Shown: one piece after another, positions 45,401 to 57,400 of the stretch
Numbering within the stretch: the stretch's first letter is position 1
How the letters are laid out: each line of letters starts with the position of its first letter
Assembly (NCBI GenBank): GCA_027605045.1
Contig: JAQFWX010000104.1
Location: 55,089 to 119,088 of the forward strand
Direction: 5' to 3'
Source of the DNA: Phallus indusiatus
Taxonomy: Eukaryota; Basidiomycota; Agaricomycetes; Phallales; Phallaceae
DNA length: 64,000 nt
Notes under the pieces: model-generated
What the model was told of the DNA's origin: nothing
What the model saw: only the letters and a program-made list of their open reading frames with translations
Database searches by the model: none
Made by a program: the position numbers and the translations under genes

Positions 45401-45758
45401 TCCTCTGATAGCCGAAAAACCTCAACGAGGAGGGGGAAAGGGGCAAATAAGAGGATAACGGTAGAATGCATCAGTCATACGCACTGGTGCAATAAGGAAA
45501 AGTAAGCTCGATAAAGAGAAAATATTGCTGTCGTGGAGTATGCCAAGGTCGAGATAATGTAATACCTGGACTTTGCCGAGGTCATGGTACATGTCATGAT
45601 GATAGAGCTTGTCGAAAAAAAATGCCCCTTTGTCTGGTGACTAAATGAAGCCATGCATGCTGATGATAATACAACCCGGAATTGATTTAATACTGAGCAG
45701 GAAAGGGATTTCTATACAGGACGGGATGCAGAGAGGGAGAGAGAAAGAGGCGCAATGT
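42489..45758. other. Intergenic region without a supported gene
   Basis: About 3.3 kb between divergent promoter and the 3' end of the next protease. A TATA-like TTATAAAACATCGG near 44484 is followed by a 92-codon frame at 44556, but that frame has unusual composition and no recognisable domain. No tRNA or repeat family is seen. Confidence 0.45.
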
Positions 45759-47616
45759 TCATGATAGTCGAAATCCGAGTAACCACCAGCATAAAATAAT
45801 GAGAGCGGTAAAACTCGGAGCCGACGAATTCCAGCTTTTTGAAATTGTTCTGTGACTGGAACTAGTAGCTCGAATAGTAGCTTTCGCAGGATTCATGGCA
45901 AATGCCGGGGTAGGTAACGAACCACCACCAGAAACAGCAAGTGATTTGGCAACCGGAGAAAGTGAGGCAAACCCAACTGAAGGTGGATCATACCGAAAGA
46001 CGGAGTAGACATTTTTCTGAAAAAAAAACATATAAAAAAGGGGGAATTTTTACTTTTTTCTTGAACAAGACCCTTACCAAAAAAGTATCTCCGATGATCC
46101 AAGCAGGTAAGTTTCCCTGATTTTCTAATTCGAAAAAGGCACCAACGCAAGTATTGTTAGCAATTTCCTGAAGCATAAAATCAACTGGTTCAATGCTCCA
46201 TATTCGCCCTCCGAAAGACAGGTTTATAGAAACCTCGGTGTCACATGCTGTAAAATGAAAAGCACATGTCAAATGAATTGGAGGAAAAGGAAAAAAGGCG
46301 TTGCAAAAAGAAAACACGAACGGTAAGTGTAGTAATTTTCGTAATCTCCCGAGCCAGGCGCAGATCCCGGAATGTTGCTGAAAATTTCGCTGATGAGGTT
46401 CGACGGTCCACCGATTAGTGTAGTTCCTGTGTCAATAGCTGCAAACGAAGCCGATCCTGGAGGCAATGAAACATCAGCGCCTTGTACTGTGAGTGCTGTT
46501 TATGAGAGGGATCAGTTGCTTGAAAAAATCCAATGATTCATATATTAAAACACATGATGTGACTGACAGGTTAAGGTCAGGATCCAATATGATTGCAATC
46601 CTGAAGGTAATGGCAGATATTCGATGTCACCATTGTAGAGACTCGCACTGCCAAGACAAAGAAGAAAGATATCATCAATGAGGGAATTCGCATACTATAA
46701 CGGTAATAAAAATTGTATTACTTGGTTGCGCCCAGTGTAAATACACCTCCGGGTTCATCCGGTTCAGCGTGAGGATCATTAGCAAACCTATATAAATCAC
46801 AAGAACAAAAAAAACGTCACTTTCGCACATTCTTCGTGATTGCGAAAAGTTTTTCGAGAGATGACAATACCTTGTTAGGAAGAAACTAAACAGGGGAGAT
46901 TCCAGTGCACCTCCAGCTGCGAGATTTTGCCAAAACGGATTGGCTCGGGAAATTGCGATACTTTGGAAGGCAAGACCAAGCAAGCCATTTACGGGATCAA
47001 ATAAAAGGGTGGAAGAGATTTCATCGCAGACAGCTGAAAGAAAGACGTTAATTCAAAATCATGGGTTTCCACAAAAGAAAGAGAGAGCCTCACCAAAAGT
47101 TTGCCCAGTAACTTGAAAATCTGACATCTGAACAACGTCCTGGGCGAGCGTTCCCGATGCTTCACCACTCCCATACGTTATTTGAAAAGGCTGCGAGAGA
47201 TTTTTGAATGTCGACGAAGCAGAGCCACTGAACCCGGAAACCCCTGTATCGCAAACATCGCAACTCTTCTCGACTATCCACAAGTCGGATGATCCAGTAT
47301 CAAGGATGACATTGAAAGATTTGGGAGGAGTTCCGATTCCGATTGTACCGTAATAACTGCTGTCGCTGTTCTGATTCACAAGTTGTGTATTTCCGGACAA
47401 GGAACGTTTTGAGAGGCGATGCGGGGTAGAAGATGAGTCGGGAACCTTGTATTTCGAGCGAAGATGCGCCCCCTGTTCGCGAAACCAGCTTGAATCGCGA
47501 TGAGACTTTTGTCTCCTAATCAATGCGATATCAAGCCCGTCTGCTGTGGTAAAAGCTGGCCGAATAAGCAGAAGCAGACACAAAAAAATAAATGTTGATG
47601 GGAAGACTGTCTTCAT
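45759..47616 (-). CDS. Aspartic protease with hydrophobic C-terminal tail (possibly GPI-anchored or membrane-bound)
   Basis: A pepsin-family enzyme of a different branch from the tandem array. Seven exons (47616-47094, 47033-46871, 46787-46722, 46647-46568, 46495-46322, 46247-46078 and 46016-45759) give 477 residues. A signal peptide (FLCLLLLIRPAFTTADG) covers about residues 1-26, followed by a propeptide with a dibasic site (LSKRSL, 70-71) suited to Kex2 cleavage. The first motif is LDTGSSDLW (Asp106), preceded by YYGTIGIGTPPKSF as in yapsins and saccharopepsin, and the second is AIDTGTTL (Asp299). Near the end a Ser-rich linker is followed by a hydrophobic segment (FTALIILCWWLLGF), which suggests a GPI signal or membrane anchor at the cell surface. 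All splice borders are canonical. Confidence 0.88.
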
Positions 47617-48278
47617 GATTCTGGTCGACCAGGACCTGAAAAGACAACGCAACAAAGAAAAAGGTGAGTTAATAGCACATTGATGTGGAAAGAAAGGAGT
47701 GAGTAGTTTGCTTTTTTTAGGAAATGGTAATGAAAAAGGTGGAGAGGGTGGAAGGAGCGGATTTTTCGGAACGGAAAAGGATCTTAGAGTGCAAGCCTTG
47801 GCTTCGACGAAGTTGGAAAAATGCCGGAATGCCGTGCTGCGCTAGCAACCGGAACAAAGCAACAATCACTTACGTCATTGTCACACGCTGCCAATATCGC
47901 CATCCCATCCTGGTCAACAAGTTAAGGATGCACAACCAGAGTTGAGAGAAGAAAGGAAAACAGAAATCGCGCGGAATTAAACAGCTGCGGGCGACAAAGA
48001 GTGAAAGACACCATACAAACGGCGGTCAGCCTTTCCCGAACATCGACTAGACTGCTGGATTCTATGGTGTATATAAATAAAGTAAGCGAATGAATGCAAG
48101 AATACAAGAACGGGAGAATGGGAGGATGGGCGATAGTCAAATTCTGCCAGCGGTGGAGCGCTCCTCACGCAATTATTGCCATGGCATGTCGTGACACGAT
48201 CATCAAAAAAACCACCCTATTCTTGTGCCGTGCATACGTATTACATAGCAGTCATTTTGGACAAATTCAAAGCGTCAA
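47617..48278. other. Intergenic, protease promoter region
   Basis: About 660 bases between the protease start and the methyltransferase 3' end. No coding frame is supported. A TATA-like TATATAAATAAAG (plus strand, near 48070) is in the wrong orientation for the protease and has no downstream gene on its own strand. Confidence 0.45.
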
Positions 48279-50004
48279 TTAGGGGAACCACGCCCATATC
48301 TCTATTTCCTCAGCAACACCGAATCCAGAACCGGAGTTTAAGCAGTTGTCCTGCACACCGCATTGCGCAGTGATCTTATCAATCAAAATCAAGGTAACTC
48401 CTTTTTCTTCAAGCATACCCCAAAGCTTTCGTTCCGCCTCTTCGCGTTGCTTATAGGCCATTAAAATATAAGGTCGACCAGCAGAAGCTTCGCCATCGTT
48501 AGCGCCGAATGCCTCGTCTGTAGGCTGTTTGACAAGATTACAAATAGTCCGAACAAGGGAGGGAAATGATGCAGTGTTATAAGTCACATCTGCCATACTG
48601 CCATTCATATATCAATAATGAGCTTGTATAGATTATTGTTCGAGAGATCACAGACATTACCAGGTCAAGTGGCATCGCGGCTTCCGGGGGAAAACGGTCA
48701 CAGTCCCAATCTAAGATTAATGGCTTGATAACCACAGACGGAAATGCATGTTTGTTTACAGAGATATTGTGATTAATAATTGAAATCGCAGACGCTGGAA
48801 ATATGATTATTATTGACGTTTAATGAAGCAATGATGTAAAGCCCCTGTGGTATTGGACACACCTTGATCACTTGCAAGGACTTCCGCAACTCGTTTCGGG
48901 CAAAATCGATGAAATAAAGCGGCAAGACAAATAGAAACTATTCCAGTTCCACAACCTATAGGTGAATGCCGTTTGAATTGCAAAGAAAGATAACTTCTTT
49001 TTTAGGTTGCCTACCTAATTCAAGAACACGGATTCGCGAAGATGCGTCACCGGAATATATTCGTTCCCATAAACGGGTCTTTGAAGATTTAAATATATCC
49101 TCGGCTTTCTCATGTGTTATAAAAAGCTGAGAAAGCCATGAACTAAGCATTAGTCCGCTGTCCCAAATTTTCTAGCATGACACATGAGGGAACTTGAAGC
49201 AAATAGACTTGGAACAATTAAGCTCACCTTATCCAAATCGAAGGAGGTGTCTTCTCTGAGACATATTACGGCGGGAGTGCAAGAATTCGCGAAATCTGAC
49301 TCAACAGCCGTGGTTGAATTGGCTGAAGAATCAAGAACACCAGTATGGGCAACAGACGGTGCTGGGATCAAATAGAACCTCTCGATCTGACTTTGTTTGG
49401 CAGTGTAAGAACCAGCTTCTTTACCAGAATTTTTAGCCAGAATGTTGCCTTTGCCTTTATTCTTCTTTAGTGAGCTCGGCGCGGAAACTCGAGAATCGTT
49501 CTCGATTCTAATAGGCAAACTAAAGACAGGGAAAGGCAAACCGCCCAGATCTCGTTTCGTCAAATCGATAATAACGAAATTGGATGGGTCTTTCAAAGGA
49601 GGCGTATTACTTCCTATAATAGAAGCTGGCGATTGGCAGAACAAGGCCAATCTCCATTCTCCGCCCCGTGCATCGGTATGAGGGGATGGAACAGAAAGAG
49701 CCTTGTACATGGATGAAGTGTGCCATGTTGTCAATTTAATTTTAGGTGTCATGAATTCAAACGAATCCATAATTGAGTTGGATTGGCCATGAGGAACTGC
49801 CGGCCCAGCCTTTGAATCGGACGAGACACGGATCCATGCGTAATAAATATCGATTGCCTCCTCAAGGTATGCGATTCGCAGGTCATTGGCAATTTGGGGA
49901 GTGAAAGTTATTTCAACAGATCCTGAGGGCAAGTTTCCTTTGCCATTTGAGCCAATATAAACGGATTGAGGAGGTGGTCGCAGAAAACTCAGATAGAAAA
50001 ACAT
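48279..50004 (-). CDS. Family-16 methyltransferase (METTL21/22-like, probable protein lysine methyltransferase)
   Basis: A seven-beta-strand SAM-dependent methyltransferase of the lysine-methyltransferase group. Five exons (50004-49228, 49171-49015, 48955-48863, 48794-48656 and 48597-48279) give 494 residues. The SAM-binding motif I is VLELGCGTGIVSI at about residues 308-320. The post-motif-II element DLVIMADVTYN (about 386-396) matches the D-[VL]-x-x-[AS]-D-V-x-Y signature of the family. It spans a splice junction with a GTCTGT donor, chosen because only this join restores the motif. The first about 255 residues are an extra N-terminal region beginning FFYLSFLRPPP with FTPQIANDLR, common in fungal members. 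The target protein is unknown; translation factors or chaperones are typical for relatives. Confidence 0.85.
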
Positions 50005-50455
50005 TCTTAGTCAGCTCAGTGCCGTTCGCCTCTTCCATTCTTACCATCAAGCTTGACAATACAAGTGCTATTATGCGCCATACCATATGCCTTAATTATC
50101 ATTTTAACTCTTGCAGATTGAGCACATAAAGACTATCATATTTCATGATACGATTAGGAGTCGCCACCATCACCACCATTCACTAGTGCATTGCCCACTA
50201 ATCTGCAATCCGGGCGATTTCCAAGGCGTTCACTAATGCCCAGGCCAAAAACCCTTGATGTGTTATAACCCAGGGTATATTATACCAGTGGTATGACCTT
50301 TCTCCCGCGGACGGATCCTGAAATACAAGAACCCAGCCCAACGAGCTCGTGACAGTGTACCTCCTTTCAACTGTACCACGTTGCTGTGATAGAACCGCCA
50401 CCAATCACATTTTAAAAACATTCTCAGCTCCTCAAACATCAATAATTAAACTGCA
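50005..50455. other. Divergent promoter region
   Basis: 450 bases between the divergent ATGs at 50004 and 50456. No coding frame is supported. CACCATCACCACCATTCAC near 50166 is a low-complexity patch. No TATA box stands out. Confidence 0.5.
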
Positions 50456-51008
50456 ATGTCCACACTTCCAGGCTCCGATTCGTGCTACTACACTCCCAAA
50501 ATGGAGGTAAGCAGAACCCGTTTTCATTCATCATCCACTTTGTCTAAACTAATCTCTTTGCGCAGAAAACTGCAAACACTGCTAAAGAACTCGATACTTC
50601 TGATCGGAAGAAGAGTTTCATAACTCTTTCTAATGCCCAAGGGCTAAACTTCTTGGATCAAATGCATCCAGAACCGCGGCTTTTGCAAATTGAGTGTGAG
50701 AGGTTGAGAGTGAACAGGGTAAGCCATTTTTCGCCAGTGCGTCATGATGCTTGATACCAGACTAATAATGTTTGAATTTAGCCATTTGTACAAGCTGATC
50801 GTGATCCTGCAAACCTAGGAATGGGTTTTGCACCTTCAGTCCTACGACAGCGCGCCACCGCATTCTTGAATGTTGTTTCTGTAAGCATACCGGACTACTC
50901 CCAATTAACTATGAATGACGTATATATTTATAGTCGCGTCCTTCCAAACATAACTGGGATAAAAGTTATGACTCTCTGGCGCTTTTCGAGGTTCCGTTCA
51001 GGGCTTGA
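50456..51008 (+). CDS. Small four-exon protein of unknown function, 125 residues
   Basis: I do not recognise the family. Exons 50456-50506, 50566-50718, 50782-50880 and 50934-51008 join in phase 0 at three canonical introns of 53-63 bases (GTAAGC donors in all three, TTTAG/CGCAG/TATAG acceptors), ending at a TGA at 51006-51008. The product is hydrophilic, without signal peptide or membrane segment, and contains NLGMGFAPSVLRQRA in the third exon and an aromatic tail (NWDKSYDSLALFEVPF). The regular introns and open frames argue strongly that it is real even though each exon is short. It shares an intergenic region with the divergent methyltransferase. Confidence 0.65.
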
Positions 51009-51486
51009 TTTTCAGCCCTTCCGCTTCATTTACACAACATCGTCCATGTTTGATTCTGCTTGGGGTTTGGTTTGACAAGTCCTTTCACACTACTGTATTT
51101 TTATGCATATTTGTACAATTACGTTTCAATGTTTTGAATTTTTATTTATTCCTATTTGTATCCAAAGAGTTACTACAATATGATATACTACTGTTACAGG
51201 TATTCTCATTGTCCAGATTCCTCCGTTCCATAACCGTATATGATAGGGGATTTGCGATTAATCAAATATATATAAGTATAAGAGTGGATAGATGTTGCTG
51301 AGATTGTTCAGAATGATGAAGGGAATGCGGTATTGGTCGGCACTGGTAAGGGTATACTTCTAGAAAAGAAGCCAGCGGATATGCTTAAAGATGAGAGAGA
51401 TGAGGAACGTGTAAAACACAAAAAAAAGAGATACAATAGGAACTCAAGAATGAGAATGATAGATGAGCACGAAAAGAAAAGAAAAA
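51009..51486. other. Intergenic between convergent 3' ends
   Basis: About 480 bases between the small gene and the 3' end of the kinase gene. A-rich and T-rich on either side, consistent with two convergent 3' untranslated regions. Nothing else is seen. Confidence 0.5.
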
Positions 51487-54400
51487 TCACTGCAAAACAC
51501 ATTTATCGGAGTTTCCATCCTGGCGGCCTTTTCGGCCTGACCGCTGAACAGGCTTTCCGGGCGTATCGTCAGTACCAGATGATGGCACAGTCGTTTCCGT
51601 TTCAGGAATCGGCTCATATTCCGAACCACGGTTGCTCCCGCTTAGACGACTAGATCGTGTCATAACACTTCGTGAGCTCGTAGAATGGTCGCTACCCCCT
51701 ATGCTAGCCTGCCACTGTACTTGTACGTTATCTTGACTGGGGGAGCGAGCAATCCTCTGGGTTGTCGTCTTTTGTGCACCATTCATGAAAGAAACGGGTG
51801 GCGGTGATGATCCAGTAGCTTTTAAATCTTCAGTCGATATACTCGACATCCCGGATGCCTTTGACCGTTTGCGGCCGAAGATACGGAAGCGATCATTGGC
51901 AGTGGCGGATGGTGGAGAGGAAGACACATCTCCTATCAGTGTTGTCGAGGGAGAGACAGGAGTACGACCAGATTGAATAGGACTATTTGAATGTAAATCA
52001 CTTGTGGGAGTGTGCTGTCGAACCACATCGGCCGAAAGACGTATCACACGCCCACGAGGTTCACAAGAATCCGAGGCATCAGCGGCACATCTGGCGTGCG
52101 CGATAAGACTGCATTCTTTGCAAAATAGAACGCTCTTCTTAACTGCCTGATTACATATACGGCAGGTAACCGCTATTTGAAAAAAAAAAGTCATGTGAGA
52201 TACACCAAATACATGTCACTTGACATATAAGAAAAATCGTACCTTGACTGAAACTAGACTTCACAAACTCATGAGGTCGGAAGACAGCCTCCACAGGACT
52301 TTGGAGGGTAGGAGTGCTGGGCGGGATTGAACGGGGAGAATTGGGTCGATCGTCGTCGGCGAAAGACAAGCGTCTGACATCCGTTCTCTGAAGATCCGCG
52401 CTAACACGTCTCAAGAAAGGAATACTATCCTGTGGGCGCAACTCCTAGAGAGCCGGACAAGACAAGAACAATAAGATGAAATGAACAAATGATTTTGAAA
52501 AGAGCCTGTCAAACCTTATACATTCCCCATTCATTCTTTAGCCATGGATGTTCGAATAGGGTCTCCGCGTTCGGCCTCTTCGTGGGATCTTTGTTAAAGC
52601 ACAAAGTAAGAAAGTCCCTTAAGTCGTCTGACAGGTCTTCTGGAAGCGGCGGCATGGGATCTTCGACAATTCGAAACATAACTATAACAAAGAAAATAGA
52701 TATGTTCAGCGATCGATGAATCTATAAAAAATTTGTGATGGACGCATTCTTTTACCTGTCATCCCATTCTGAATATCGGCGTACGGCGGTCGACCAGTCA
52801 ATAGTTCTATTATGGTGCAAGCCAATGACCAAATGTCAGAAGCCGGCGATGCACCCTTTAGTTCAATTACTTCAGGAGCCACTGCAAAGGAAAGCGCTTA
52901 GTAATATGTATTGATATTGAAAGATCTCAAATGGTTGCGACATACTCCAATTAGGAGTTCCAGCCACATCGTTGTTCATCTGTTCCATAGCTCGGAGATT
53001 CAGGGAGACGCCGAAATCGGATAGTTTGACATTTCCAGTCTTCGTCGTAAGGATGTTAGCCGCCTTAAGATCACAGTGGACAACCTATGACGGCGGAAGG
53101 GGTAAATTAGTGAATAGGCCAAGGGCGAAACAAGCCCAAGCTGACAAGTTAAAATGAAATCCGCACCTGAGACGTGTGTAGATAGTGCAAACCCTCTAAC
53201 ACTTTGGTTACAAAACTCGCCACCAGACTCTCGTTCAACTTTCCAAAAGCTTTCAAGGTCTGTGACAATGATCCATTCTCTGCGTACCTGAATTGACAGA
53301 TCTCGATTAGTTCCCATGGATACATAAAATAAATACAGGATATGACTTACTCAAGAACGATGCTCAGGATATCGGGATCACGCGCCATTCCTTCGTATTT
53401 GACAATGCTAGGATGGGATAGCTGCTTAACGATCTCGACTTCATGCATAAGCTGCTTGATTTCCTTCTCGCTTAAACCCTCTAAACGGATCCGTTTAACA
53501 GCTACGGTTTGACCCGTGTTCAAATTCAAAGCGCGGTATACAGTCCCAAATTGTCCACGTCCAATACAGTTCCCAAGTTGCTACAAATGAGAAGATCGTG
53601 TGGTCAGTCAGCATGTTTTTTTTTCCTTCTCCTGAGCGCAGTTGCCCGAGCACTCCTAACAGCACCTCACCCTCGAGCGCTAGCAACAGGCCAAGAGGAA
53701 CAACAAGACAAAATGACACTCACGTAATGCGTGGCTGGTTTACCATCTTCTTTCACAATGAGAGAGTTGCGTACTTGACTTCCGTCCATACCACCGATTA
53801 AAGATCTCTCCGCTTTGGATTCACCCGCCGAAATGACGTTGATGCTCTCGTGGCGAGGACGCATGGGTATACGAGGATTAGGACTATCTCCAAACGAGCT
53901 TCGTCTATCTTTCAGAGGTTCATTTTCCAACCTCACTTTCGTGGGCGATGGTGACTTTTTCGTGGTAGTTTGCGGGAGCTGCAGCGTTTCAGAAGAGGAA
54001 GATAGTGTGGACAGCTGTGGATGAGAAGGTGCCCTCGGGAATGGGACAGGGAGAGGAAGATCTGTATCCAGCGACGTACGAACAGGAATCGGAGAATGTT
54101 GAGAGGGCCGTCGAACAGGAGAATATTCAAGACTGGACCGGGGACTTATTCTGCTACTTAACTCGGCGGTGGTGGGAACACGATGTTGCGAATTACGAGG
54201 TCTCAGACGAGCATTAGGGGGAGTTGAAGATGGTGAAATAACAGGTTCGGTTGACTCTAACGATCGACGGGAACGAACAAGTGAAGGTTTCCTTTTCGCC
54301 ACCGAATCGTCCAAATTCACCATTCCATTACACCCTCCTCCCCGCTCAGTCTCGCCACTGTCTCTACTCGACTGTTTACTGGGGCTTCCTCTATCCTTAT

Positions 54401-57400
54401 CCAAATCAAACACTTTCATAAAGTCATCCGGCCACTTTGCCTGTCCGAGGTTAATAGCCTTTTGCAGTGGCGAACTCCCACTATCAATCCCATTCACACC
54501 CAAACGACGCGTCGGAATAGTCCCCTCCTCCGATTCTTCCGCCACCCTCGATAAATCAATGGAATCGCTTCTCCTCCGATCTTTTCTGCGAGGAAACTCA
54601 TCCACAGGAGAATTCGGAGAACTAAGTCTACGAATCCTCTGCTGTGGAGATTCTTTCGCCAAAGCAGCTTTCACCATACTCCCTTCAGTATATGTTAACG
54701 ACGGCGTATCGCTCGCAAGAGACGTAGCTTCAGTTGTGATAGATTTGATGGTTTCGTACCGCGTTGAACGGTTATCCAGGAGACTGGAGTACACAGACGT
54801 TTCGGTGTGCGTAGAAGCCATAGATGCTCTTGATGTTGTCGACAATTTCACAATTGGTCGAGTTCGAGTGTTACTGTTACTGTTGCTATTACTATTACTA
54901 TCCACAGGCCCAAATACGTCTTCTTCGTCTGCCACTGCGGACGTGGACATGTCAAAGGACGGCTGAGTAGGGGTAGCCGTGGATGCAGCCGTGGACGTAG
55001 CAGCAGCCGCAGGGACGACTTGTCGAGGACGTTTTGCAGGAATCGGAATAGGACTGGTAGAACGCGACAGATTAGGGGTAGAAGCGGAGGCCAAACCAAC
55101 ATTGGACGAAAGATACACATTATTCTGATTCTTTCCCTGAGCAGTAGGAGACTTCGGAGTCGTAGGAGAAACAGGTGGAGATCCAGCATTAATGGAAGAC
55201 TGTTTGGTAGTTTCAACTTTCAACTGAAACTTTTGAGGAGGCGGGTTGTCCTGAAGCTTCTTCACGGCCAAAATCGTCACCGCCACTCTTGCCAGACCAT
55301 CCGACGTAAATGGAACAGCAACGAGATCCTCAACATCGAATATCTCGTCCGACGACACACCGAATGCCGCTACACCAGCCAGAAACTTGGAGATATTCAG
55401 CTGTTTCGCCTCTGAAGTAGCTGTTACACTGTCTATCCGAATAACACTGCCCGGGCACACTTTGTTGATGTATCTGCCGGCAAGATTATTCATTCACCGT
55501 GTATCATCAAAAATACAAAGAAAAAACCAAACTTACTGGCACAGCACATAACCGTCCTTCAGCGCATCACCAAAATATCTCCGCTCTTTCTCTTCACCAT
55601 TTGCAGTCATGACATTCGTACTCCACGTTCTCTCCAATCGAACCAAACTACCCATACGCGAGTCAATTTCTTCATTGTTCGTATCAGCCTTATTGATACC
55701 AGAACCAAACCCGGAACCAGAATTAGAACCAGAATTATTGACATGCTTCCGGTGTACAATCTCCTTAACCAGCGCAGATGCAGCCCGACGTATCATAGAT
55801 CGTTGGGGAGACGGAACATAATTCGTACACCCAGACACCAACCCACCATTCGACGTGCTTTCACCCGTACTAGTTCGTTCCTTGGGCATCACCACCACAG
55901 TCGGAGACGAAGGCGAATCTGAATCTGGCGGTGGCGTCGGTGTCGGTGTCGGTGTCGAAGTCACAGAACGAGCCCGCGGAGACAATTCATTCTTCCTATT
56001 AGGCGACAACTCGGTCGTTTTCAATTGCAATTGTAATTTAGACGACCGTTGTTGTTGTTGTTGTTTGCTTTCTTCGTCTTTCTTTGTCGACAATAAGCTG
56101 ACCGCTACGGGGGGCGCCGACATAGAATGGGAAGGCGTCGGACGGGCTGAACTGCTCCTCACTCGCTGTGGAGCTTCTCCTAATCCTAGTCCAGATCCAG
56201 ATCCTGAACCCGACCCCGACCCCGACCCCGATCCTAACCCTGACCCTGTACGAGCGGAACCAGCTCCAAAAATGGGACTTGGGCTTGGACTCGGTGTAGT
56301 TGACGACGACGAAGGAAGCGGGCTCGGACTCGTATTACGTGCTTCTAAAGGAAGATGCGACGTAGACACTGAACCAACACCACCACGTCCAAGTCTAGAA
56401 GAGCGTGTTGGGGATGATGGCGTTGACGTCGGTGCCGGCGTTGGAGAAGGACTGAGCACAGGTCGAATTGCATTAGACGACGACGCTCTACGTTGTTTAA
56501 TTCCTGATGATCCCGTAGATGGACTAATCGCGCGGGGTGCAATATGACCGTTCCCACTCCCACTCCCACTCCCACTCCCACTCCCACCTATCCCACTTCC
56601 TCCTCGTGCGGTCTCGAAACTGCTGCGATTCCCTGAAATAGAAGTCGGAGACGCCGCCCTAGCTCTTGATGCTGCAGTAGAAGTAGTCGCCCGTACTCTC
56701 GGTGACAATCGCCCCGAAACACCAATACCACCACCATCGTTCTGCGCAGCAGTTCGCGACACAGAGCTTTGGCGCGACATCGAAGGAGAAGACGCTGACG
56801 CTCGAATGGTAGGCGCATCTTCTGAAAAACGACGAGGAGGCTGTTGTTGTAGCAATGACACATCCGGACTAGAGGGTTTCGCTGTCGACGAGGACGATGT
56901 CGAAGGGATTCGATCCTCAGAGGAAAGAATAGCAGTGGAGGGAAGATCTGAAGTTGAAGCGCTGGGAACCTTTCGCATCGTCGATGGATGTCCCATTCCA
57001 ATTACACGCGACGAGATCTTTGATTTAGAAGGCTGTTCCTTAATACCACTCCCAACACCAATACCATCTCCCTTCTCCGTCTTCTTCTTTACTTCCTTCT
57101 CTCTCATCACCGGGGATGACGGCGGATTTGAATTTTCTTCTTTTTTCCTGTCCGGGTTCTCCAGGTGCGACGTCGACGCACTAGCTTGGTGGGAGCGCAA
57201 CAGCCGTGACGGTGACTTGGGGGGTATGACTGGAGGAGAAGGAGGGGGAGGGGAAACGCTACGACTCCCCGAAGTCGGCATCGGCATTTTGGGACGTGAT
57301 ACCGCCGACGGGGAGGAAGAGGAAGAAGAAGAAGGAGCTTGTTGTTGTTTCAATTGTGAGTGTGAGGAAACAGCAGACGGCGAGCCAGATGATTTTGTAT

